Source of the DNA: Cyanobacteria bacterium OH_SFB_17
GTDB taxonomy: Bacteria; Cyanobacteriota; Vampirovibrionia; Gastranaerophilales; Gastranaerophilaceae
Assembly: GCA_023395735.1 (NCBI GenBank)
Contig: JAEWYI010000070.1
Span: 1-13,507 of the forward strand
Length of the DNA: 13,507 nucleotides
Reading direction: 5' to 3'
The notes under the pieces are model-generated. The model was given only the letters and a program-made list of their open reading frames with translations, had not been told where the DNA came from and ran no database searches. The position numbers were made by a program, and so were the translations under genes. Shown here one piece after another: positions 1 to 7,235 of this stretch; within the stretch, counting starts at the first letter, position 1; each line of letters starts with the position of its first letter.

Positions 1-134
1 CAATCAAAGACGCTGACGTTGCTGAAGAATCTGCTTCATACGTTTCTTCACAAATTCTTCAATCTGCTTCTTCTACTTTGTTGGTTCAAGCAAACTCAGC
101 TCCTCAAATCGCTTTAACTCTTATCAAGGGTTAA
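1..134 (+). CDS. Flagellin, C-terminal end (partial, 5' truncated by window edge)
   Basis: This is the last 43 codons of a flagellin gene. The first complete codon is at 3 and the stop TAA is at 132-134. The fragment reads IKDADVAEESASY...ILQSASSTLLVQANSAP...ALTLIKG. This matches the D0 C-terminal helix shared by bacterial flagellins (pattern DAD-x-AEES, then IL-Q-A, then LL-QAN-P-ALxLL). In the family this helix pairs with the N-terminal D0 helix to line the filament core and is needed for polymerisation outside the cell. Leucine is often TTG here, as in tuf at 7248, which fits a highly expressed gene. The gene converges on asd and ends at the hairpin at 164-198. The central, variable part is outside the window, so the flagellin subtype cannot be told. 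Confidence 0.88.
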   Translation, partial: IKDADVAEESASYVSSQILQSASSTLLVQANSAPQIALTLIKG

Positions 135-163
135 TCGATAGGCTGAAGAGAGTAATCTCAAAC

Positions 164-198
164 AAAAAGGGCGTTGCGCTTCGCGCAACGCCCTTTTT
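164..198. terminator. Bidirectional intrinsic terminator between flagellin and asd
   Basis: A perfect 11-bp GC-rich stem (GGGCGTTGCGC pairing with GCGCAACGCCC, loop TTC) is flanked by five A on the left and five T on the right. The A/T flanks give a U-tract on either strand. It can therefore end the flagellin transcript (30 bp past its stop) and the convergent asd transcript (14 bp past its stop). Confidence 0.92.
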
Positions 199-211
199 GC
201 AATTTAAAAAT

Positions 212-1228
212 CTAATACAATTTCATAGAGATAACTTTTTCGGCTATTCTAACAGTGTTTAGAGCAGCGCCTATAAGCAAGTTATCTGCCACACACCAAA
301 GCGAAATAGCGTTTTCAAAAGCGATATCTTTTCTGATTCTTCCGACATAAACAGGGTGTTTTTCAGCCGCGAAAAGAGCTGTAGGGAATTCACCGTTAGA
401 AACATCATCAACCACTTCAACGCCATAAGAATTTGATAAAAGCTCTCTTACTTTTTCTGGAGAAACTTCTTTTTCAAATTCAATTGTGACAGCTTCTGAA
501 TGTCCTCTGTAAACAGGAACCCTGACGGCGGTACAAGAAATAGGAAAATCATTCTTCAAGTGCATAATTTTTCTTGTCTCTTCTGTAACTTTCATTTCTT
601 CTTTTGTGTAGCCATTTTCACAAAAAGAATCGATTTGCGGAATTACATTGAAGGCAATAGGTTTGCTAAATTTTTTATTCTCAAAAATTTCGCCGTTCAA
701 AGCAGCCTTAGTATTTTCGGTAAGTTCATTAATTGCTTCTATTCCAGCCCCGCTGACTGATTGGTATGTAGAAACTATCATTCTTTTCATTTTAATATAA
801 TTGTCTAAAGGTTTTAGAACCAACATTAACTGCGAAGTAGAGCAATTTGGATTTGCAATAATTCCTTTGTGATTTTTCAAATCATCATCGTTTACACCGA
901 CAATAACAAGCGGAACATCTTTATCCATTCTAAAAGCAGAAGAATTATCTATAAATACGCAGCCTCTTTTAGCAGCTTCCGGAGCAAATTTTTGGCTTGT
1001 AGAGCCGCCAGCAGATGCCAAACAAACATTTACACCTTCAAATGATTCAGGTTTAGCTTCTTCTACAGTTAAGGTTTTTCCCATAAATTCAACTTTTGAA
1101 CCTGCGCTCCTTGCGCTTGACAAAAGCTTTATGTTTTCATAAGGCAAGTTAATTTCTTCAATAACTTTTAAGATTTCTCTTCCTACAACCCCTGTTGCAC
1201 CGAGTACGGCTATATTTGGTTTACTCAT
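212..1228 (-). CDS. asd: Aspartate-semialdehyde dehydrogenase
   Basis: Asd reduces L-aspartyl-4-phosphate to aspartate semialdehyde with NADPH. This is the branch-point step to lysine/diaminopimelate, threonine and methionine, and it occurs in the cytoplasm. The 338-aa product has the usual family length. Visible motifs are the N-terminal Rossmann loop GATGVVG (10-16), SSARSAG (37-43, expected NADP/phosphate contact), the nucleophile in NPNCSTSQ (Cys129), QSVSGAG (156-162, Gln156) and RVPVYRGH (Arg236, His243 as the expected catalytic base). All key residues are present. The ATG has an AAGGAG-type ribosome binding site about 7 bases upstream. The gene lies 55 bp downstream of dapB on the same strand, so the two probably share a transcript that ends at the hairpin at 164-198. 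This is a confident family call. Confidence 0.97.
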   Translation of the reverse strand: MSKPNIAVLGATGVVGREILKVIEEINLPYENIKLLSSARSAGSKVEFMGKTLTVEEAKPESFEGVNVCLASAGGSTSQKFAPEAAKRGCVFIDNSSAFRMDKDVPLVIVGVNDDDLKNHKGIIANPNCSTSQLMLVLKPLDNYIKMKRMIVSTYQSVSGAGIEAINELTENTKAALNGEIFENKKFSKPIAFNVIPQIDSFCENGYTKEEMKVTEETRKIMHLKNDFPISCTAVRVPVYRGHSEAVTIEFEKEVSPEKVRELLSNSYGVEVVDDVSNGEFPTALFAAEKHPVYVGRIRKDIAFENAISLWCVADNLLIGAALNTVRIAEKVISMKLY

Positions 1229-1283
1229 TTTTTCTCCTTTTCAAAATATTGTTTGAATCTGGCATAACACCAGCAAAATCAAA

Positions 1284-2045
1284 CTACAATATATTTTCCA
1301 ACCCATATACAAAATCATCATGCGACATAACGTGTTTTATTGACAAAATAACGCCAGGCATATAGCAAGATCTTTCAGACGAATCGTGTCTAATTTTCAA
1401 CGTTTGCCCGTTTGACCCAAAAATAACTTCTTGAGAAGCCATAAATCCAGGCATTCTGACAGAGTGAATATGAATATCAGAGTATGATGAAGCGCCTCTT
1501 GCACCATCAATCAATTCAGATTCTTCACAGTTACCTTTTGTAAATGATTCATTTGCCTCTGCCATCATTTTGGCAGTTTTTATTGCAGTTCCAGAAGGTG
1601 CATCTTTCTTTTGGTTATGATGAAGCTCTATGATTTCTGCATTATCAAAATATTTTGCAGCCTTTTGTGCAAACATCATCATCAAAACAGCCCCGGTTGA
1701 AAAATTAGGAGCAATAATAGCAGGAACATTGTTTGATTCAGAAAGGTTTTTCAAAGTGTTAATTTGTGCATCCGAAAGGCCTGTCGTTCCAACAACAGGT
1801 CTAATTCCATTTGCAAGACAAAATTTTGCATTTTCAAATATTGAAACCGGTTGTGTGAAATCAACCAAAACGTCAAACTTCGTTTCTTGATATGCCTTTT
1901 CAATAGAATCATACAAAACATCACCTGTACATATAAGGTCTATTTTTGCGACAAGCTCCAAGTCAGAATCAGCCAAAACAGCCTTTACAGTTTCATGCCC
2001 CATTTTCCCGCAAGCACCGCATACTGCAACTTTAATTTTACTCAT
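1284..2045 (-). CDS. dapB: 4-hydroxy-tetrahydrodipicolinate reductase
   Basis: DapB reduces hydroxy-tetrahydrodipicolinate to tetrahydrodipicolinate with NAD(P)H, a committed step to diaminopimelate and lysine. The 253-aa protein is within the family range. Seen in order are the dinucleotide-binding loop GACGKMG (10-16), VDFT (61-64), GTTGL (86-90), PNFSTG (113-118), the catalytic block ELHHNQKKDAPSGTA (140-154) and the C-terminal RHDSSERSCYMPGV. By alignment with the E. coli enzyme, His142/His143 and Lys146 take the catalytic positions. The glycine loop has Cys where Ala or Thr is more usual (VCGACGKMG), which is unlikely to matter. An AAAGGA ribosome binding site precedes the ATG. It is transcribed divergently from rnhC and leads into asd, which feeds the same pathway. 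Confidence 0.96.
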   Translation of the reverse strand: MSKIKVAVCGACGKMGHETVKAVLADSDLELVAKIDLICTGDVLYDSIEKAYQETKFDVLVDFTQPVSIFENAKFCLANGIRPVVGTTGLSDAQINTLKNLSESNNVPAIIAPNFSTGAVLMMMFAQKAAKYFDNAEIIELHHNQKKDAPSGTAIKTAKMMAEANESFTKGNCEESELIDGARGASSYSDIHIHSVRMPGFMASQEVIFGSNGQTLKIRHDSSERSCYMPGVILSIKHVMSHDDFVYGLENIL

Positions 2046-2075
2046 AAAACAATCCTTTCACTCACTAATAAAACA

Positions 2076-2104
2076 ATTATATTACAAATAATTTTTATGC
2101 TAAA
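2076..2104 (-). promoter_or_regulatory. Candidate dapB-asd promoter
   Basis: On the minus strand there is a perfect TATAAT (2081-2076) preceded by a weak -35 TTTAGC (2104-2099) at 17-bp spacing. The predicted start lies near 2069, giving a leader of about 24 nt that contains the dapB ribosome binding site. The -35 overlaps the proposed -10 of the divergent rnhC promoter. Confidence 0.55.
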
Positions 2105-2106
2105 AT
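2098..2106 (+). promoter_or_regulatory. Candidate extended -10 promoter of rnhC (leaderless arrangement)
   Basis: TGC-TAAAAT is an extended -10 (TGn plus a 5/6 match) that ends 6 bases before the rnhC ATG at 2113. Transcription would begin at or next to the start codon. No Shine-Dalgarno sequence lies between the -10 and the ATG. No convincing -35 is visible, which an extended -10 can tolerate. Confidence 0.5.
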
Positions 2107-2112
2107 TCTTTT

Positions 2113-3009
2113 ATGGCTACTTTTTCAGAAAAAATTGACATAAAAAAGCAGGAAGAGATTAAATATTTTATTGCACAAATTTTTCAAGTGACAATAAACC
2201 CCAAGCAGTACACGTTTTGGGAAATTAAAAACCAAGATTTCACAGCTGCTTTTTACACTTCTGGAAAGTTTGTAGTGCAAGGAAAAAACATTGAAAATAT
2301 TTTACAAAAATTAAGCTCAGAAAATATAATCAAAAACCAATCGCAAAAAAAAGAAATGCAAACTTCAGAACTACCAAACTTTGAAGCAGCTTCATATATA
2401 GGAACAGATGAATCTGGAAAAGGTGATTTTTTTGGCCCGCTTGTTGTTGCAGGAGTAATGATAGATGAAAAAAATCGCAAACTTTTTGAAGAACTCGGTA
2501 TAAAAGATTCAAAAACCTTAAAAGATGAACAAATGCTAAAAATGGCAGTGGAAATCCAAAAAAATTCAGTATATTCGGTCGTTGCTATTTCTAATTCAAA
2601 ATACAACGAACTCTATTCAAAATTTAAAAATTTAAACAAACTTCTCGCTTGGGGACATGCCAGAGTAATCGAAAACATTTGTGAAAAAACAGACTGCAAA
2701 CACGCACTCTCAGACAAATTTGGTGATGAAAGCTTAATTAAAAACGCACTGATTAACAAAGGTAAAAATATAATTCTAGAGCAAAGAGTCAGAGCAGAAA
2801 GCGACATAGCAGTGGCTGCGGCATCAGTTTTGGCAAGAGCTACTTTTGTCCAAAAAATGCAATATATGGAAAATTTCTACAAACTCAAATTTCCAAAAGG
2901 CTGTAACAATCACGTAAAAGAATCAGCTTCAGATTTTATAAAAAAATACGGAAAAGAAAGATTAAAAGAAGTTTGCAAGGCTCATTTTAAAACGTACAAC
3001 GAAGTTTAA
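2113..3009 (+). CDS. rnhC: Ribonuclease HIII
   Basis: This enzyme hydrolyses the RNA strand of RNA-DNA hybrids, such as R-loops and primers. The 298-aa protein matches RNase HIII rather than HII. It has an N-terminal substrate-binding domain of about 85 residues (including TSGKFVVQGKN, 49-59) ahead of the catalytic domain. The catalytic domain opens with GTDESGKGDFFGP (97-109), which holds Asp99 and Glu100. Other acidic positions are Asp201 and Asp205 in SDKFGDE, whose spacing fits the four-carboxylate site known for the family. DSKTLKD (132-138) and ESDIAVAAASVLAR (229-242) are also typical. The start is set by the intact N-terminal domain: the next in-frame Met (82) would remove it. No ribosome binding site precedes this ATG (see the promoter entry). 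A membrane-protein gene follows 18 bp downstream. Confidence 0.93.
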   Translation: MATFSEKIDIKKQEEIKYFIAQIFQVTINPKQYTFWEIKNQDFTAAFYTSGKFVVQGKNIENILQKLSSENIIKNQSQKKEMQTSELPNFEAASYIGTDESGKGDFFGPLVVAGVMIDEKNRKLFEELGIKDSKTLKDEQMLKMAVEIQKNSVYSVVAISNSKYNELYSKFKNLNKLLAWGHARVIENICEKTDCKHALSDKFGDESLIKNALINKGKNIILEQRVRAESDIAVAAASVLARATFVQKMQYMENFYKLKFPKGCNNHVKESASDFIKKYGKERLKEVCKAHFKTYNEV

Positions 3010-3027
3010 TTTTCAGGAGAATAATCT

Positions 3028-5088
3028 ATGTTTATTTTTTCATTATTATTAGTTTTTATATCTTCTTACCTGATTGTAAGCTGTTTAAAGCCTAAAGAAA
3101 ATTACATAGGAATCAACTATTTTTTCCTCGCTATATTTGCACAAGTTGTACTAACTTTTGAGATTTTATCATTATTTTCTGCAATTAGCATAAACGGGGT
3201 TTTGATTGCGAACTTGATATTTTTTACAATTAGCACAATCGCGTGGCTAAAAAACAAACGTCCTATCTGGAAAATCAAAAAAAACGGACTACTAAACCGT
3301 TTTTTTAACTCACTTAAATTTGATAAATCACTTAGAGTCTTGTTTTTCGGGTATGTTGTTTTCATAATATCAGCCTTGCTACTTTGCGCGTTGATGCCGG
3401 TAAACAACGCCGATGCTTTTGCATACCACATATCAAGATGCCTTTTCTGGATTTCTAACGGAAATTTAAACCACTTTGTAATAGGTGATATAAGAAACAC
3501 AACCTTGCCTATAAACTCAGAAATCCTTTATGCCTGGATTTTTCTATTTACCAAAAAAGATTTAGGAATTTGTTTCATATCTTTTTTAGGCTATGTTTTG
3601 TCAATGATGAATATATTCGTCGTCACAAGTTTTTTAGGATTTAGCACGAGAAGAAAACTGTGGATAATTTTTATCCTTTCTGCACTTCCATCTGTAATGA
3701 TTCAAGCCTCTACGACAGAAACAGATTTGATAATTGCATGGCTTACTACTGCAAGTTTTATATTGTTTTGGTATTCACTCAAACATAAAGAAAACATTCC
3801 CGTTTTTATGTCAGCTTTGGCTTATTCTATAGCAATTGGAGTAAAACCGACATCAATAATGATGATTCCGCCGGTGGGAGCCTTTTTTGTACTCCTAAGT
3901 TATCATTACAAAAATTTCAGAAATTTATTTATATTTTTAGGCTTTGGCGTTTTAAACTTCATAGTTTTTTCATCTTACAATTATATTCTAAACCTGCTTG
4001 ACTTTGGAAACATAATGGGCTGCCCGAGTTTTATAAACATCAACAAAAACTTTTATGGAATAAAAGGAGCTATATCCAATTTTATAAAACACATGTTTAT
4101 GTTCATAAACTTTTCTGGATTTAAGTGGGGAATGTATTTGGAGTCTGAAATGACTAATATTCAGAACAAAATATTTACATTCCTGCATCTTGGAATAATT
4201 CCTGACAGCTACTTTACAACCCACGCTAAATATTCAACTCAACTGTACGATTCAACTATTGCAGCAGGAGTGTTAGGATTTTTGGTGGTAATTCCTTGTG
4301 CAATTCGCTCTTTGTTTAGTTTTAAGCCTGTATTTAAAAAGAAATTTTATCTTTCAATATTTGCTTTAATATTCTTTGCAAATATATTTATTTTATCGTT
4401 TCTAATGAATTATTCAGTATTTGATTGCAGGTATTTGGTTGCTTTTATAGTTTTTTCTTCACCGATAATTGCTTATTCCTACGGGATAAAATTCAAACCA
4501 CTAAAAATTATAATTATATTGTTTGCACTTTTTTCATTCTTGCTCATATCGACAAATCTAAAAAGCAGACCTTTGATTAAAATTTTACAAATACTAAGCT
4601 CTGGTCAGGAAAAAAGCGCGATTGCATACGTAGGAGTTTGTAAATACAATCCTTATTGCGAAGTAAGAGACAAAATAAAAGAAGATTACAAATCTAATAC
4701 AAAAATCCTTGTTTTTGCTGGAGTTGCAGAAAACATATTTCTGTTAAAAACGCTCGAATTTGATGGATATACAGTAGATTTTAACAATCTTGAAAACACT
4801 CCTGATATTGATTTTAACAAGTACAATTTTATCGTAATAACTGATAATCACCAAAACAGTTATTACAGAAAAGATGCTGCTAATATTAAAAACTTGTCAT
4901 GCAATTACTTAACAAGCAAAGACGAAAACAAATCAATATCTTTTTTCACAAGCTGTGACGCAAACTCTTCTTTCTTTTTTGAAAGAAACTATATACCGAA
5001 GTTTTATGTTCAGATGAAAGAATCTGCATACAGCGACATATACTACGTTTATGAAAACACAAAAAATCCTGCCGAATTAAAATATTAG
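3028..5088 (+). CDS. Multi-pass membrane protein, probable GT-C-fold (GT39/ArnT-like) glycosyltransferase
   Basis: This is a 686-aa polytopic protein with about a dozen hydrophobic helices between residues 1 and 508, followed by a soluble C-terminal region (about 511-686). After an early helix (105-123) comes MPVNNADAFAYHISR (123-137) and then WISNGNLNHF. This resembles the DxxxYH...NG-x-x-HF signature in the first outer loop of GT39-like GT-C transferases, where the Asp (here Asp129) is the catalytic base. STTETD (228-233), GVKPTS (271-276) and FDCRYL (465-470) sit where that family has conserved loops. Such enzymes move a sugar from a polyprenyl-phosphate donor to lipid or protein outside the membrane; the acceptor here is unknown. 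The tail looks alpha/beta-like and contains Cys538, Cys544, Cys625 and Cys643. A CAGGAG ribosome binding site precedes the ATG, and rnhC ends 18 bp upstream, suggesting co-transcription. The superfamily is likely; the exact function is not assigned. Confidence 0.72.
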   Translation: MFIFSLLLVFISSYLIVSCLKPKENYIGINYFFLAIFAQVVLTFEILSLFSAISINGVLIANLIFFTISTIAWLKNKRPIWKIKKNGLLNRFFNSLKFDKSLRVLFFGYVVFIISALLLCALMPVNNADAFAYHISRCLFWISNGNLNHFVIGDIRNTTLPINSEILYAWIFLFTKKDLGICFISFLGYVLSMMNIFVVTSFLGFSTRRKLWIIFILSALPSVMIQASTTETDLIIAWLTTASFILFWYSLKHKENIPVFMSALAYSIAIGVKPTSIMMIPPVGAFFVLLSYHYKNFRNLFIFLGFGVLNFIVFSSYNYILNLLDFGNIMGCPSFININKNFYGIKGAISNFIKHMFMFINFSGFKWGMYLESEMTNIQNKIFTFLHLGIIPDSYFTTHAKYSTQLYDSTIAAGVLGFLVVIPCAIRSLFSFKPVFKKKFYLSIFALIFFANIFILSFLMNYSVFDCRYLVAFIVFSSPIIAYSYGIKFKPLKIIIILFALFSFLLISTNLKSRPLIKILQILSSGQEKSAIAYVGVCKYNPYCEVRDKIKEDYKSNTKILVFAGVAENIFLLKTLEFDGYTVDFNNLENTPDIDFNKYNFIVITDNHQNSYYRKDAANIKNLSCNYLTSKDENKSISFFTSCDANSSFFFERNYIPKFYVQMKESAYSDIYYVYENTKNPAELKY

Positions 5089-5095
5089 TATTTTA

Positions 5096-5126
5096 TTGTA
5101 AACTTTTAAGATAAATGTGTTTACAA
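5096..5126. repeat. Inverted repeat TTGTAAAC-N15-GTTTACAA
   Basis: Perfect 8-bp arms lie at 5096-5103 and 5119-5126, separated by 15 bp. They sit just after the stop of the membrane-protein gene and ahead of rimP. The right arm covers the -35 (TTTACA, 5120-5125) of the candidate rimP promoter, so it could be a protein-binding operator. As RNA it would be only a weak AT-rich hairpin without a U-tract, so it is a poor terminator. Confidence 0.45.
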
Positions 5127-5148
5127 CGGCAAAAATTTAATGTAGTAT
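5120..5148 (+). promoter_or_regulatory. Candidate rimP-nusA promoter
   Basis: TTTACA (5120-5125, 5/6 match) and TAGTAT (5143-5148, 4/6 match) are 17 bp apart. A start near 5155 would give a leader of roughly 120-150 nt containing the hairpin at 5215-5239. TATATT (5146-5151) is an alternative -10, with spacing that is too long for this -35. Confidence 0.4.
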
Positions 5149-5214
5149 ATTGGTGTGTAAAAATAAAAGCATGCATATAGTCATTTTCTTTTTGCTTTAT
5201 TCTTTACATAAAGA

Positions 5215-5239
5215 GGTAGTTTCAAGGTTCGAAACTACC
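5215..5239 (+). promoter_or_regulatory. Hairpin in the rimP leader
   Basis: A perfect 9-bp stem, GGTAGTTTC pairing with GAAACTACC around a 7-nt loop (AAGGTTC), lies in the rimP 5' leader. No U-tract follows on either strand, so it is not an ordinary terminator. It may be a leader RNA structure or a protein-binding dyad. The loop and 3' arm resemble a tRNA T-arm (GGTTCGAA), but no other tRNA part is present. Confidence 0.5.
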
Positions 5240-5301
5240 AAAAACTGATACTTATAGGAGCTTAAAAAAATATATTTTTGGCTCAATCAAAAGGAAAAAA
5301 G

Positions 5302-5787
5302 TTGAAACAAGAAATTAACAGACACGAAATTTTGAACAAAATAACACCTCTCATTGAAAACACAACTATGAGATACAACCTTATTCCACTAGAGATTGAC
5401 TTTGAAAAAGAAAACCACAGATGGTTTTTGAGAATTTTCTTATTCTCTTACGAAAGAGCAATCAGCCTTGAAGATTGCGAAAACGTTACCAGAAGTCTTA
5501 ACGATTTTTTAGACGAACTTATTCCTTGCAAATATTATCTTGAAGTCTCATCGCCGGGACTTGAAAGAAAATTCAAATCAGATAAAGAATTTGTTATATT
5601 TAACGGAAAAAATATTATTCTAAAACTCAAATCAGGAGTTGGCGAAAATGAAGACAAAAATTTCAAAGCAAAGATTTTGGATTTTAACGAAACTGACGGA
5701 TTAAAAATTCTGAAACTTGATGACAATACAGAACATTTAATACACAAAGAAAAAATATTATCAGCACGACTATACCTAGAGGATTAG
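5302..5787 (+). CDS. rimP: Ribosome maturation factor RimP
   Basis: RimP binds the free 30S subunit and assists its assembly. The signature YYLEVSSPGLERKF matches the family's conserved LEVSSPGLDR block. Before it lie the N-terminal alpha/beta domain (WFLRIFLFSYERAISLEDCENVTR) and after it the C-terminal SH3-like domain. With a TTG start at 5302 the product is 161 aa and the N-terminus lines up with the length of E. coli RimP. This TTG has AAGGA at 5291-5295, six bases upstream. A longer form from TTG 5278 (169 aa, beginning MAQSKGKK) is possible, but its only AGGAG is 17 bases away. There is no ATG start in either case. nusA follows after 61 bp, the classical rimP-nusA pairing. Confidence 0.88.
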   Translation: MKQEINRHEILNKITPLIENTTMRYNLIPLEIDFEKENHRWFLRIFLFSYERAISLEDCENVTRSLNDFLDELIPCKYYLEVSSPGLERKFKSDKEFVIFNGKNIILKLKSGVGENEDKNFKAKILDFNETDGLKILKLDDNTEHLIHKEKILSARLYLED

Positions 5788-5848
5788 AGGATTGGATGTT
5801 TTAGTTTTAAACAACAACCTGCTAACCTAAAACCATAAGGAGAAAAAA

Positions 5849-7099
5849 ATGATAAAAATCGGAACAGCGCTTTTTGAAGCATGTGAACAATTAGAAAGAG
5901 AAAGAGGAATTTCAAAAGACGTTTTAATTGACTCACTTTGTGATGCAATGGTTGCAGCATACAAAAAGCACATGCACATAAAAGAAGCTACAAATATTGA
6001 AGCAATTTTAGACGAACAATCAGGAGAAATCGGCGTTTTCAGAACAAAAGTTGTTGTAGAAGAAGTCGAAGACGAAAATGAACAAATTTCACTAAAAGAC
6101 GCAAAAGAAATCGACGAAGACGTTGAAATTGATGACGAAGTAAAAATCGAAGTTACTCCTGATCATTTCGGCAGAATCGCTGCTCAATCAGCTAAACAAG
6201 TTATCACTCAAAGAATAAGAGAGGCTGAAAGAAACCTTGTTCTTGCTGAATTTATGGATAAAAAAGGAACTCTTACAACAGGTATTATTCAAAGAGTTGA
6301 AAACAGAAATGTAATAGTAAATATCGGAAAAACAGACGCAATTATGCCTCAAAAAGAACAAATTCCGGGCGAATATTACAAATCTGGAAACAGAATCAGA
6401 GTTTTTGTGCTTAACGTAAAAGAAACAACAAGATTACCTCAAGTAATAGTTTCACACGCACACGCAGAAATTGTAAGAGAATTATTTGAGCTTGAAGTTC
6501 CTGAAATTGAAGACGGAATCGTTGAAATCAAGTCTATTTCAAGAGAAGCAGGATTTAGAACTAAAATTGCAGTCTGGTCAAATGACCCTGAAGTTGATTC
6601 AGTTGGAGCTTGTATCGGACCTAGAGGAAGCAGAATTCAGACTATTGTTGGCGAGTTGAAAAATGAAAAAATCGACATCGTTAGATACTCGGAAGATCCT
6701 GTTGAATACATTGTAAATGCACTTTCACCGGCAAGAATTGTTTCTGTTGACATTTTAGCAGATGACGATTATTCAAGAGAAGCGCTTGTTGTTGTTCCAG
6801 ACGATCAACTTAGCCTTGCAATCGGTAGAGAAGGGCAAAACGTAAGACTTGCTCACAAATTAACCGGCTGGAAAATTGACATTAAAAGTGCAACTCAAAT
6901 GCAAAACGCAGAAGCTCAAAAAGTTTACGAAGAAAGACCTATTGAAGAAGTCGAAGACAGCTTTGAAAAAGAAGCTGAAGATGACGAACTTCAACAAGAA
7001 ATTCAAGAAGAATTGAGCGAACAAGTTTTTGAAGAAGAAGAAATTGCAGCGGTTGAAGAAGCTGTTGAAGAAGATTCTTCTGAAGAAGGCGAAGAATAA
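5849..7099 (+). CDS. nusA: Transcription termination/antitermination factor NusA
   Basis: NusA binds RNA polymerase and nascent RNA and modulates pausing, termination and antitermination. The 416-aa protein has the N-terminal polymerase-binding domain (about 1-130), an S1 domain (about 137-202), KH1 with IGPRGSRIQ (256-264) and KH2 with IGREGQNVRLA (325-335). It lacks the two C-terminal acidic-repeat (AR) domains found in E. coli NusA. Instead it ends in a low-complexity tail, about 361-416, in which 29 of 56 residues are Glu or Asp. AAGGAG lies 7 bases before the ATG. It follows rimP as in most bacteria, but the usual downstream partners (ylxR, infB, rbfA) are absent. Instead tuf begins 148 bp later with its own promoter. 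Confidence 0.97.
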   Translation: MIKIGTALFEACEQLERERGISKDVLIDSLCDAMVAAYKKHMHIKEATNIEAILDEQSGEIGVFRTKVVVEEVEDENEQISLKDAKEIDEDVEIDDEVKIEVTPDHFGRIAAQSAKQVITQRIREAERNLVLAEFMDKKGTLTTGIIQRVENRNVIVNIGKTDAIMPQKEQIPGEYYKSGNRIRVFVLNVKETTRLPQVIVSHAHAEIVRELFELEVPEIEDGIVEIKSISREAGFRTKIAVWSNDPEVDSVGACIGPRGSRIQTIVGELKNEKIDIVRYSEDPVEYIVNALSPARIVSVDILADDDYSREALVVVPDDQLSLAIGREGQNVRLAHKLTGWKIDIKSATQMQNAEAQKVYEERPIEEVEDSFEKEAEDDELQQEIQEELSEQVFEEEEIAAVEEAVEEDSSEEGEE

Positions 7100-7157
7100 A
7101 CGGAATTTGTTTAGTGAAAATTAAATAAATCAACCGTGTTCATATTCACGTTAATTA

Positions 7158-7185
7158 TTGACAATGAATATTGAGCGTATAAAAT
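7158..7185 (+). promoter_or_regulatory. tuf promoter
   Basis: A consensus -35 TTGACA (7158-7163) and TAAAAT (7180-7185, 5/6 match) are spaced 16 bp apart; an overlapping TATAAA lies at 7178. The start would be near 7192, giving a leader of about 55 nt. This is the best sigma70-type promoter in the window, as expected for tuf. A second TATAAT at 7223-7228 has no convincing -35. The rest of the 148-bp nusA-tuf gap holds only a weak hairpin near 7132-7152. Confidence 0.7.
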
Positions 7186-7235
7186 AGGAATGTAACTTAA
7201 AAATTAATTAAGTGATAGGTAGTATAATTAAAAAG

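Noticed and set aside
142..152. 11-base match GCTGAAGAGAG also found at 13460-13470
   Set aside because: It is a single short match, in an intergenic strip on one side and coding sequence on the other, with no further similarity. Not treated as an attachment site or repeat.
500..760. Open frame of 86 codons on the plus strand inside asd
   Set aside because: It is antisense to a fully conserved asd coding sequence, has no ribosome binding site and resembles no family. It is a shadow frame.
5215..5239. Possible tRNA T-arm (GGTTCGAA) before rimP, as metY precedes rimP in E. coli
   Set aside because: No acceptor, D-arm or anticodon arm can be built around it. The stem is 9 bp with a different geometry.
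5798..5833. GTTTTAG...CTAAAAC inverted repeat between rimP and nusA
   Set aside because: The arms are only 7 bp, AT-rich and 22 bases apart, which is expected by chance in this composition.
7132..7152. Hairpin after nusA as its terminator
   Set aside because: The stem is about 6 bp with a bulge and no T-run follows, so it is too weak to call.
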